Source of the DNA: Gammaproteobacteria bacterium
GTDB taxonomy: Bacteria; Pseudomonadota; Gammaproteobacteria; Poriferisulfidales; Oxydemutatoraceae
Reading direction: 5' to 3'
Assembly (NCBI GenBank): GCA_007570905.1
Contig: RKSI01000147.1
Span: 1 to 5,048 of the forward strand
Length of the DNA: 5,048 nt
Below are positions 1 through 5,048 of this stretch, in pieces (position 1 is the first letter of the stretch; each line of letters begins with the position of its first letter). The notes beneath the pieces are model-generated. The model did not search any database, was not told the origin of the DNA, and worked only from the letters and a program-made list of their open reading frames with translations. The position numbers and the translations under genes were made by a program.

Positions 1-2
1 AC

Positions 3-95
3 GCGGTGGTCGAAGCGATGTCCACCGTGGCCGAGTTAAAAGTCCCGTTAGTCGTCGACACCGGCCACGGCCGCAACTGGATGGAAGCGCATTAG
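3..95 (+). CDS. C-terminal tail of an unidentified protein (5' end outside window)
   Basis: Reading frame 3 is open from the window edge to a TAG at 93-95 and encodes 30 residues, ending in VPLVVDTGHGRNWMEAH. The codons are GC-rich like those of the neighbouring genes. The hydrophobic VPLVV strand followed by DTGHG suggests the end of a real alpha/beta-type enzyme rather than noise. The Gly-His-Gly after a strand is faintly reminiscent of the end of S66 LD-carboxypeptidases, but 30 residues are too few to name a family. It is the only likely coding sequence on the plus strand and it converges on the minus-strand operon, ending 79 bp from the hydrolase stop. It could still be a chance open frame. 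Confidence 0.4.
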   Translation, partial: AVVEAMSTVAELKVPLVVDTGHGRNWMEAH

Positions 96-138
96 CGCGG
101 CGCAAAGCATCGTCATTTCGAAAGCGCCGCGACACGGG

Positions 139-168
139 GGCAGAAGCGAATCGACGCTGCTTCTCGCC
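139..168. terminator. Imperfect hairpin between convergent genes, possible terminator
   Basis: In the 79-bp gap between the two convergent stops, GGCAGAAGC (139-147) can pair with GCTTCT-c-GCC (159-168). This gives a 9-bp stem with one bulged C and an 11-nt loop. Its position between converging genes suits a bidirectional terminator. Neither strand has a clear T-run after the stem, so it is not a classical intrinsic terminator. In GC-rich DNA a stem of this size can arise by chance. Confidence 0.3.
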
Positions 169-174
169 TGTCCA

Positions 175-960
175 TCAATGGCGAGTCGAAGCGATTCCGG
201 CGATTGCGTCGATTTGCCATTCGCGCTTTGCCAACTGCGCCAAGATGGTGAGGTGGTCAGCGCCCGCAATTTGCCGCAGTTGGGCATCGGCGGCGTTGGC
301 GGCGTACTGCGCGGCTTGGGCGTGGAACACCGGCGTCTCGCGCGCGCCGACCAACAGCAACGCGGGAGCCGCGGGCGGGCGGTTGGCGATGGAATACGCC
401 GCCACTTCGGCTGCGGTTAAATGCAATTCCGCTTGCAAAAAACTGCGCGTCACCGGCGCTAGGTCATACAAACCACTCAACAAAACCAAGCCCGACACCC
501 GCGCCGCGATGCTTGCGTCGAGAGCCGCGCAGGCGGCCAGGTGCGCGCCGGCGGAATGCCCGGCTAATGTCAATTCGCGACCCGGAAATCGCGCCAACAA
601 CGCTTGCGCCGCCGCGACGATGTCGGCCACCGCGTCTGACATGCGAACGCCGGGCAGCAGGCGATACTCGGCGTTGGCGACAACCGCGGCCGCCGGGCGC
701 AACGCCGGCAGCACGAAGCGATGGTCCTCAGCCCGCAACGCGCGCCAGTAGCCGCCGTGGATGAACATAATCATGCGGCCGTTCGCATCATCGCCCGGCA
801 GCCATTCCAACCACTGGCGCGGCGCGGGCCCGTAGCGCGCGGTCTGAAACGCAAACCGCGCGCGCACCGCGGCGCTGCGCTTGGCGAAGTCGGCGAGCGT
901 GACGGCAAAATGCGGCAGGATGTCCGAGAACCGCAACTCGTCGTCCCAGTTGCGTTTCAT
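175..960 (-). CDS. Alpha/beta hydrolase, arylformamidase (kynurenine formamidase)/carboxylesterase-like
   Basis: This 261-residue cytoplasmic serine hydrolase has no signal peptide. It carries the oxyanion-hole motif HGGYW (68-72), the nucleophile elbow GHSAG (134-138, Ser136) and a GADH segment that supplies His236. Glu208 in GARETPVFHAQ sits where arylformamidases have their catalytic Asp or Glu (pattern G-x-x-[DE]-x-P-x-F-x-x-Q). HGGYW and this C-terminal pattern are typical of the metal-independent arylformamidase/BD-FAE esterase group, and the length fits. Arylformamidases hydrolyse N-formylkynurenine to kynurenine and formate, but relatives cleave other esters and amides, so the substrate here is open. 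The ATG at 960 is chosen because GGAAGG lies 6 nt upstream and it forms an ATGA overlap with the preceding gene. An open extension to 1107 only overlaps that gene. It is the last gene of the operon. Confidence 0.85.
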   Translation of the reverse strand: MKRNWDDELRFSDILPHFAVTLADFAKRSAAVRARFAFQTARYGPAPRQWLEWLPGDDANGRMIMFIHGGYWRALRAEDHRFVLPALRPAAAVVANAEYRLLPGVRMSDAVADIVAAAQALLARFPGRELTLAGHSAGAHLAACAALDASIAARVSGLVLLSGLYDLAPVTRSFLQAELHLTAAEVAAYSIANRPPAAPALLLVGARETPVFHAQAAQYAANAADAQLRQIAGADHLTILAQLAKREWQIDAIAGIASTRH

Positions 961-1601
961 TCGCCGCCTTCCAGCCGCGCCGCAAACGCCGCGGCCACCT
1001 CGCGCACAATTTCCGGGTCGCGAACATGCAAGCCGTGGCGCGGAACCAGCCCCAAACACGCCATGCGCGCCGGCCGGCCCGGCGCTTCGGCCAGCGGCGC
1101 GACCCAAAAGAACGCGCGCCGCCCGGCCGCGTCGATGTGCAGCGTATCCACCCGCGCCGCGCGCGCGCCGTCGCCGTTCTCGCCGCCCCAGTCGGGGTTC
1201 TCGCGCAACTCGTAGCGCGCTTGCAGTTGCGCATCGCTGTCGCCGCGCGACATGCAGTACGAGCCGACGGTGAGCGCGCGGCGACTGATGGACGCGACAA
1301 AGAACGACCGGTCGAACATCCGTCGCGCGGCCGCCAACACCGGCGGGCCGAGTAGCGCCATGCGGCCGAAGCCCTGCGCTGACCAGCCGACCCGCAAACT
1401 CTGCGCGCCGCGCACGAACGCGCCGTCGGCGTCGCGCGACAAAAAGCCTTCCGCTTCCAGCGCCGCGGCCGCGCGGTAGACGCTGCTGTTCGGCCAGCCG
1501 GTGAATCTCGCCAAGTCCATTGGCGCGCGCACCCGGGTCTCGACCGGCGCGCGCATCAACCGCTCAAACCGCTCAACCGCTTTGTCGTAGGTCGCCGCCA
1601 T
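957..1601 (-). CDS. Small IclR-like winged-helix transcriptional regulator with short, divergent C-terminal domain
   Basis: This 214-residue protein begins with an IclR-type winged helix-turn-helix. Helix 1 is YDKAVERFERL (5-15), the recognition helix region is GWPNSSVYRAAAALEAEGFL (35-54), and a wing around DADGAFVRGAQSLRVG (57-72) follows. The remaining 140 residues resemble only part of the usual IclR effector domain (PPVLAAARRMFDRSFFVASI at 86-105; PARMACLGLVP at 177-187). The total is shorter than the roughly 250-270 residues usual for IclR proteins. IclR proteins are dimeric or tetrameric DNA-binding regulators that often sense small organic acids or aromatics. The ATG at 1601 has a weak GAAGA 5 nt upstream and lies 29 nt inside the preceding gene; its TGA overlaps the hydrolase ATG. 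The likely targets are this operon's promoter or a related one. Later Met codons at residues 16 and 28 would cut into helix 1 or remove it. Confidence 0.75.
   Translation of the reverse strand: MAATYDKAVERFERLMRAPVETRVRAPMDLARFTGWPNSSVYRAAAALEAEGFLSRDADGAFVRGAQSLRVGWSAQGFGRMALLGPPVLAAARRMFDRSFFVASISRRALTVGSYCMSRGDSDAQLQARYELRENPDWGGENGDGARAARVDTLHIDAAGRRAFFWVAPLAEAPGRPARMACLGLVPRHGLHVRDPEIVREVAAAFAARLEGGE
967..972 (-). promoter_or_regulatory. Shine-Dalgarno site of the hydrolase gene
   Basis: GGAAGG on the minus strand lies 6 nt before the ATG at 960, inside the 3' end of the preceding gene. It is the clearest ribosome-binding site in the window and fixes the hydrolase start at 960 rather than at the longer open extension. 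Confidence 0.7.
1573..1601 (-). other. 29-nt out-of-frame overlap of the two regulator genes
   Basis: The second regulator starts at ATG 1601 while the fusion gene reads on in another frame to TGA at 1573-1575. The overlap encodes the last eight residues and the stop of the fusion, and the first nine residues of the next protein. Such overlaps usually couple translation of two products in a fixed ratio. Confidence 0.7.
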
Positions 1602-2982
1602 TTTGGTCTTCGCCGTGTTCAGTTTTGCCGCCGAAGCCGCTCGCTAACGCGGGCCCCTGCGAGAGGATTTTATCGCCGGGCGAATCCCATTCGACATGCG
1701 ACTCGGCGAACACATCGGCCTTGACGCTTGCCGTTTCCATGCCTTTTGGCAGCACCACCTTCACCGGCACTTCGGCGCGCTTCAAGGTCGGCCGGCCGGC
1801 CAACACATCCAGCGCGGTCTCGACTGCCCGCGCGCCCATCACGGCCGGATAATCCAGCGCCGCGAGCGGCACCCGCCGACGCAAGCAGATGCGGTACATC
1901 GCGTTCAAGTCGCCGCCGGTGTGCGGCGGAATCGGCGCGCCCGCATCGCTCAATCTGCGAATCGAGCCGATGCCCTGCAAGCCGCTGTCGCACCAAACAC
2001 CGTGCGGGATTTCGCGCCCGCTGGCAAGCAAATCGCCGACCGCATCGTAGCCGCCCTGCTCGGTCCAGCCGGTGTATGAGACCGCTTCGACCGTGATGCC
2101 GGGGAACTCCGAGAACACGCCGAGCGCGGCCGCTTGGCGGTCGACGGCCGGGCTCGCGCCTTGCAGGCCGGACAAAATCCAAACCCGCCCGCGCCCGCGC
2201 AAAAACTCCGCCAACCATAGCGCGCTGACCCGGCCGATGAAGGCGTCTGAGGCGGTCACGAACGCGGTCAGCGCATCGCTTTGGGTCGCGGAATCCGGCG
2301 AGGCCGCGGTCGGCGCGCGGTCGATGGCGACAATCGGCAAGCCGCGACTCGCCCAGTGGCGCAGGCGCGCGGCGATGGCGGCGCTGCCGGAATTGGCCAC
2401 CGAGACCAGCAGCAGGTCGATGCCGGCCCCGGCCAGTTGGTCGATTTGCCGCGCTTGCAGTTGCGGGTCGTCGCCGGCGTCCAGCGCGTCGAATCGCGCG
2501 ATTTTGTCGGCGCGCGCGGACAACGCATACCCCATGCTGCCGAGCATCGCGCGCCGCCACGGGTTGCCGACCGAGGCGTTGGAGAAGCCGAGGCGATACG
2601 GCGCGGCTTTGCGGAATCTCGCGGTGTCGGCAAACTCGACCAAGTTGGGGTCGAGGCGCAATTGGCCGGCGAAGTCGGGAACCGCGATGTCGGCGCCGGC
2701 GATGTCCTCGCGCGCCGAGAACTGAATGGCGCGGCGGTCGATTGGGCTAAACGCCAACGCCGCGGCGCGCTCGCCCAACTGCCACAAGCCGTGCTCGACG
2801 CGGCGCAGATAGCCGGCCTTGCCGAGCGCCCTCAACAAGCCGAAGCCGGTCGAGCGGCCGACGCGCGCGGCGGCGAACAAGGCGGCCGCGGTCAGCGGCG
2901 CATTGCCCGCATCGAACGCAAGCAGGATGCGGGCGATGCGCTGCAGGTTGTTGCCGGGCGCATCGGCGGCCGACCGGCTCAC
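1573..2982 (-). CDS. IclR-type winged helix fused to a ribose-binding-protein-like sensor domain (one-component regulator)
   Basis: This 469-residue protein has two recognisable parts. Residues 11-78 form an IclR-type winged helix-turn-helix: NLQRIARILLAF, recognition helix VGRSTGFGLLRALGKAGYL (41-59), wing HGLWQLGERAAAL (64-76). After a linker, residues 128-430 form a type I periplasmic-binding-protein fold of the ribose/xylose class. Its landmarks are GFSNASVGNPWR (132-143), PIVAIDR (216-222), GRVWILSGLQGAS (265-277), VWCDSGLQGIGSI (329-341) and HTGGDLNAM (354-362). There is no signal peptide or membrane segment, so it should be cytoplasmic. LacI-family regulators combine DNA binding with this fold, and B. 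subtilis AraR joins it to a GntR-type head; an IclR head is a different combination. The GTG at 2982 is the first start codon after an in-frame stop (TAA at 3031-3033) and overlaps the permease stop as GTGA. I infer that it regulates the operon in response to the imported substrate. The last 25 residues are polar and lie around the overlap with the next gene. Confidence 0.8.
   Translation of the reverse strand: MSRSAADAPGNNLQRIARILLAFDAGNAPLTAAALFAAARVGRSTGFGLLRALGKAGYLRRVEHGLWQLGERAAALAFSPIDRRAIQFSAREDIAGADIAVPDFAGQLRLDPNLVEFADTARFRKAAPYRLGFSNASVGNPWRRAMLGSMGYALSARADKIARFDALDAGDDPQLQARQIDQLAGAGIDLLLVSVANSGSAAIAARLRHWASRGLPIVAIDRAPTAASPDSATQSDALTAFVTASDAFIGRVSALWLAEFLRGRGRVWILSGLQGASPAVDRQAAALGVFSEFPGITVEAVSYTGWTEQGGYDAVGDLLASGREIPHGVWCDSGLQGIGSIRRLSDAGAPIPPHTGGDLNAMYRICLRRRVPLAALDYPAVMGARAVETALDVLAGRPTLKRAEVPVKVVLPKGMETASVKADVFAESHVEWDSPGDKILSQGPALASGFGGKTEHGEDQNGGDLRQSG
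2979..2982 (-). other. GTGA stop/start overlap, permease 2 to regulator-sensor fusion
   Basis: The permease TGA and the fusion's GTG share bases as GTGA. No good Shine-Dalgarno sequence precedes this GTG, so the fusion is probably translated by ribosomes that have just finished the permease. This would tie the level of the regulator to that of the transporter. Confidence 0.75.
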
Positions 2983-3926
2983 CGGAGATGGCGACGGTAA
3001 ACCGCCGCAGCCAACACGATGAGGAGTCCTTTAATCACCAATTGAAACTCGATGGCAAGGCCGATGATGACGACCATGTTAAACAACGAAATCAAAAGCA
3101 GCGTCGCCAGCAGCACACCGACCACCGTGCCTTTGCCGCCGCTTAGCGCCGCCCCGCCGATGACCGCGGCCGCGATGCTGTCCAACTCATAACCGCGCCC
3201 GGTCCAGTTGTCCACGATGCCGACATAGCCGACCAGGGTCAAACCGCCGAGCGCCGCCAACAAGCCGGACAGGCAATACACCGCCAACAGCAACCGCCGA
3301 TTGTGGTAGCCGCAACGATGCGCGGCGCGCGGGTTGTCGCCGAAGAGTTTCAGTTGCATGCCAAAGCGGCTGTGCTCCAGCAAATAATGCGCGGCCGCCG
3401 CGACCGCCAACAACACGATAATCGCCACCGGCACGCCGCCGATGCTGCCGGTGGCGAGGTGGCGCAGCGCCTCCGGCAAACTGCCGCTGGGTGCGCCCTT
3501 GGTGTAGGCGAAGCGAATCCCCTGCAGCACAATCATGCTCGCCAGCGTGGCCAAGAACGGCGTGACATGCCGGTAGGCGACGAGGTAACCGTTGACCGCG
3601 CCGAACGCCAAGCCGGCGCTCAAACCGATGACGATAATCATCTGGGCGTTGTCGGCGAGGCCGAGGGTCAGCACGGCCACGGTCGCCATCATCGAGGCCA
3701 CCGACAAATCCAGGCCGCGCGCGATGATGACCAACATCTGGCCCAACGCGACGAAGCCAAGCGGCGCCGCTTGAATCAAAATGTCGCGCAGATTCGACAC
3801 CGACAGAAAGCGCGGCGACAACGCGGCGGTCGCGCCCCACACCACGATGAGGAACACCAGCAGCGTCACTTGCTCGCGGCGTTGCGCGGCGCTGACCGTG
3901 GGCGCGGTGAACAGACCCGCTCTCAC
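2979..3926 (-). CDS. CUT2-type sugar ABC transporter permease, second subunit (RbsC-like, BPD_transp_2)
   Basis: This 315-residue inner-membrane protein has about eight to ten hydrophobic segments, starting at VTLLVFLIVVWGATAAL (20-36). Family landmarks are in order: LGQMLVIIARGLDLSVASMMA (61-81), GAVNGYLVAYRHVTPFLATLAS (109-130), LKLFGDNPRAAHRCGY (192-207) and YELDSIAAAVIGGAALSGGKG (246-266). These match the RbsC/LsrC/XylH permease family, which forms the translocation pore of importers for simple sugars and related compounds. It differs clearly from the permease encoded just before it, so the importer probably uses a heterodimeric membrane part, as in LsrC-LsrD or YtfT-YjfF. The GTG at 3926 is preferred: it overlaps the upstream stop as GTGA and has a G-rich Shine-Dalgarno-like stretch 5 nt upstream. 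An upstream GTG at 3989 would add 21 non-conserved residues read out of frame over the previous gene. Confidence 0.88.
   Translation of the reverse strand: MRAGLFTAPTVSAAQRREQVTLLVFLIVVWGATAALSPRFLSVSNLRDILIQAAPLGFVALGQMLVIIARGLDLSVASMMATVAVLTLGLADNAQMIIVIGLSAGLAFGAVNGYLVAYRHVTPFLATLASMIVLQGIRFAYTKGAPSGSLPEALRHLATGSIGGVPVAIIVLLAVAAAAHYLLEHSRFGMQLKLFGDNPRAAHRCGYHNRRLLLAVYCLSGLLAALGGLTLVGYVGIVDNWTGRGYELDSIAAAVIGGAALSGGKGTVVGVLLATLLLISLFNMVVIIGLAIEFQLVIKGLLIVLAAAVYRRHLR
3923..3926 (-). other. GTGA stop/start overlap between the two permeases
   Basis: The TGA of the first permease and the GTG start of the second overlap as GTGA. This suits equimolar production of two subunits of one membrane complex. 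Confidence 0.75.
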
Positions 3927-4912
3927 ACCCGCCCCCGGCGCGCAAACACTATCACCGCGGCCAAGATGATGACGCCCTCGACAATCCACTGGTAGAAACT
4001 CGACACACTGATGAAGTTCAGCATGCTCGCCAAAGTCGCCAACAACCCCACCGCCAACGCGGTGCCGAGCACGCCGCCGTAGCCGCCGGCCAGCAGCGTG
4101 CCGCCGACAATCACCGGCGTAATCGAGCGCAAGTCATAACCGACGCCGGCGCGCGGGTCGCCGATGCCAAAACGCGCGGTGATGTAAATCGCGGCCACCG
4201 CGCAGAGCACGCCGGACAGCGCGAACACTTGCACTTCGGTGGTGCGCGTGTTCACGCCGGAAATCGCGGCCGCGCGCGCGTCGTCGCCGAGCGCATACAC
4301 GCGCAAGCCGAATCTTGTGCGCCACAGCATGCCGCCGACCGCCGCGTATAACCCCGCGGCCAAAACCATGCCGAGCGGCACGAAGCCGATGCGGTAATAC
4401 GCCAAGTCCTCGAAGAACAACGGCACCGCGCCGGCCGGCGTCTTGGTCACCAACAGCGCGGCGCCGGCGCACATGGTCGAGACGCCCAAGGTCACGATGA
4501 GCGAGTGCACTTTCCACACCGCGGTGACATAACCGTTCAACGCGCCGATGAGCGCGCCGGTGATTAATGTGACCGCCACCGCCACCGTCAACGACAGCCC
4601 GGTGTCGCCGGCCAAGGCCGCGAACAGCACCGACAAAACGCCGAGCGCGCCGGCGAATGACAGGTCGATGTTGCCGGAGAGGATGACCACGGTTTGCGCC
4701 AGCGCCAAGATGCCGAGCGCCACCATTTGCGCTTGGATGTTGGCGAGGTTGTGCAGCGTGGCGAAGTTCTCGGACGCGGTCGCGCCGATAAGCGCGATGA
4801 CGACGGTGAGCGCGACGATGACCGCGTGCGAGGGTTGCAAGCGCAACGCCCGCACCCACGAATCGGCGCACGCGTCGGCCGCTGAATTCGCCAAACCCAA
4901 CGCCGCGTTCAT
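3923..4912 (-). CDS. CUT2-type sugar ABC transporter permease, first subunit (RbsC-like, BPD_transp_2)
   Basis: This 329-residue inner-membrane permease begins with a short cytoplasmic N-terminus, followed by a hydrophobic segment (30-45). Family landmarks are LAQTVVILSGNIDLSFAGAL (71-90), GALIGALNGYVTAVWKVHSL (119-138) with the following TLG, VYALGDDARAAAISGVN (205-221) and GYDLRSITPVIVGGTLLAGG (258-277). It ends with the usual hydrophobic helix and a basic tail (FARRGRV). The length is normal for RbsC-type permeases. It lies between the ATPase and the second permease, the common order in CUT2 operons with two permeases. The ATG at 4912 is 4 nt after the ATPase stop; only a weak GAAG is near it, so coupling to ATPase translation is likely. 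A longer open frame up to 5017 simply reads the ATPase gene in a wrong frame and gives an arginine- and proline-rich, non-family sequence. Confidence 0.9.
   Translation of the reverse strand: MNAALGLANSAADACADSWVRALRLQPSHAVIVALTVVIALIGATASENFATLHNLANIQAQMVALGILALAQTVVILSGNIDLSFAGALGVLSVLFAALAGDTGLSLTVAVAVTLITGALIGALNGYVTAVWKVHSLIVTLGVSTMCAGAALLVTKTPAGAVPLFFEDLAYYRIGFVPLGMVLAAGLYAAVGGMLWRTRFGLRVYALGDDARAAAISGVNTRTTEVQVFALSGVLCAVAAIYITARFGIGDPRAGVGYDLRSITPVIVGGTLLAGGYGGVLGTALAVGLLATLASMLNFISVSSFYQWIVEGVIILAAVIVFARRGRV
3928..3938 (-). promoter_or_regulatory. G-rich Shine-Dalgarno-like site before permease GTG start
   Basis: The minus strand reads CCGGGGGCGGG just before the GTG at 3926, with the G5 run ending 5 nt from the start codon. 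It lies in the 3' end of the upstream permease gene. It supports GTG 3926 as the start, although a G-run is not an exact anti-Shine-Dalgarno complement. Confidence 0.4.
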
Positions 4913-4916
4913 CGCT

Positions 4917-5048
4917 TCAATGCGCCCGGCGCGCCGGGCCCGGGGCGTCGGCGGTGGCCGCGGCGATGACCGCTTCCTCGCTGATTTGCGCAGCCACCAA
5001 CTCCGCCGCCACTTCACCGCCGCGCAACACCAGCACGCGGTCGGCCAT
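4917..5048 (-). CDS. Sugar ABC transporter ATP-binding protein, C-terminal end (RbsA/MglA-like; partial)
   Basis: The frame open from the window edge to TGA at 4917-4919 encodes 43 residues beginning MADRVLVLRGGEVAAEL. This is the end of the second nucleotide-binding domain of RbsA/MglA-type ATPases, where a DR(V/I)-x-V-(M/L)-x-x-G-x-(V/I) strand pair is followed by a short helix like SEEAVIAAAT (23-32). The Met at the window edge is internal; the remaining several hundred residues, with the Walker and signature motifs, lie upstream. It would supply ATP hydrolysis for the two permeases that follow. The tail after residue 32 (ADAPGPARRAH) is low-complexity and variable in this family. The gene precedes the first permease by a 4-nt gap. 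Confidence 0.8.
   Translation of the reverse strand: MADRVLVLRGGEVAAELVAAQISEEAVIAAATADAPGPARRAH

Noticed and set aside
48..287. Minus-strand 79-residue open frame downstream of the hydrolase
   Set aside because: It overlaps the hydrolase 3' end in another frame, has no motif and no ribosome-binding site.
961..1107. N-terminal extension of the hydrolase frame by 49 residues
   Set aside because: The added sequence is Gly/Ala/Arg-rich, overlaps the regulator gene in another frame and lacks family similarity; the ATG at 960 has a good Shine-Dalgarno site and ATGA coupling.
245..1215. Plus-strand open frames opposite the hydrolase and the small regulator
   Set aside because: Composition is Ala/Arg/Pro-rich without motifs, and the opposite strand encodes clear protein families.
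2281..3000. Long plus-strand open frame (239 residues) opposite the fusion gene
   Set aside because: It is antisense to a well-supported protein, has a low-complexity Arg/Gly/Ala-rich composition and shows no domain; long antisense frames are expected at this GC content.
3927..3989. Upstream GTG start for the second permease
   Set aside because: The 21 added residues overlap the end of the first permease out of frame and do not look like a permease N-terminus; GTG 3926 gives the GTGA junction.
3303..3995. Long plus-strand open frame (230 residues) opposite the second permease
   Set aside because: The translation is rich in Arg, His, Gln and Asp as expected from the complement of membrane-protein codons, with no recognisable motif.
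4913..5017. N-terminal extension of the first permease by 35 residues
   Set aside because: The extension (Arg/Pro-rich) lies over the ATPase C-terminus, which is the convincing reading frame there.
1..5048. CRISPR arrays, tRNA/rRNA genes, insertion sequences, riboswitches and a promoter for the operon
   Set aside because: No direct repeat array, clover-leaf, transposase or recognisable leader structure was seen; the operon's promoter must lie beyond 5048. Short CG-rich palindromes such as GGCCGGCC are frequent here and look compositional.

Overview
The window is GC-rich, gene-dense bacterial DNA, most likely from a proteobacterium. It has abundant GCG/CGC codons, GTG starts and almost no intergenic space, but no RNA gene or other marker that would place it more precisely. 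Apart from one gene tail at the left edge, everything is on the minus strand and reads right to left as one tight operon that begins beyond position 5048.

In transcription order the operon holds: the C-terminal 43 residues of a ribose-type sugar ABC ATPase (4917-5048); two different membrane permeases of the RbsC/BPD_transp_2 family (3923-4912 and 2979-3926); an unusual 469-residue protein joining an IclR-type winged helix-turn-helix to a sugar-binding-protein-like domain, with no signal peptide (1573-2982); a second small IclR-like DNA-binding protein (957-1601); and an alpha/beta hydrolase resembling arylformamidase (kynurenine formamidase) and related carboxylesterases (175-960). Successive genes are separated by 4 nt or overlap (GTGA, GTGA, 29 nt, ATGA), so translation is probably coupled along the operon.

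Taken together this looks like a substrate-uptake, sensing and processing unit. A CUT2-type ABC importer with two distinct permeases would bring in a small sugar-like or other polar compound. The fusion protein could sense that compound in the cytoplasm through its binding-protein fold and act on DNA through its IclR head. A second IclR-like protein adds another regulatory input. The hydrolase would cleave an ester or amide (perhaps formyl or acyl) bond in the imported compound. The substrate cannot be read from the sequence. No secreted substrate-binding protein is present in the window; it may lie upstream of the ATPase or elsewhere.

At the left edge, positions 3-95 (+) hold the tail of an unidentified gene that converges on the operon. 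The 79-bp gap between the two contains an imperfect hairpin. No mobile element, CRISPR array, tRNA or rRNA was seen, and the operon promoter is not in the window.
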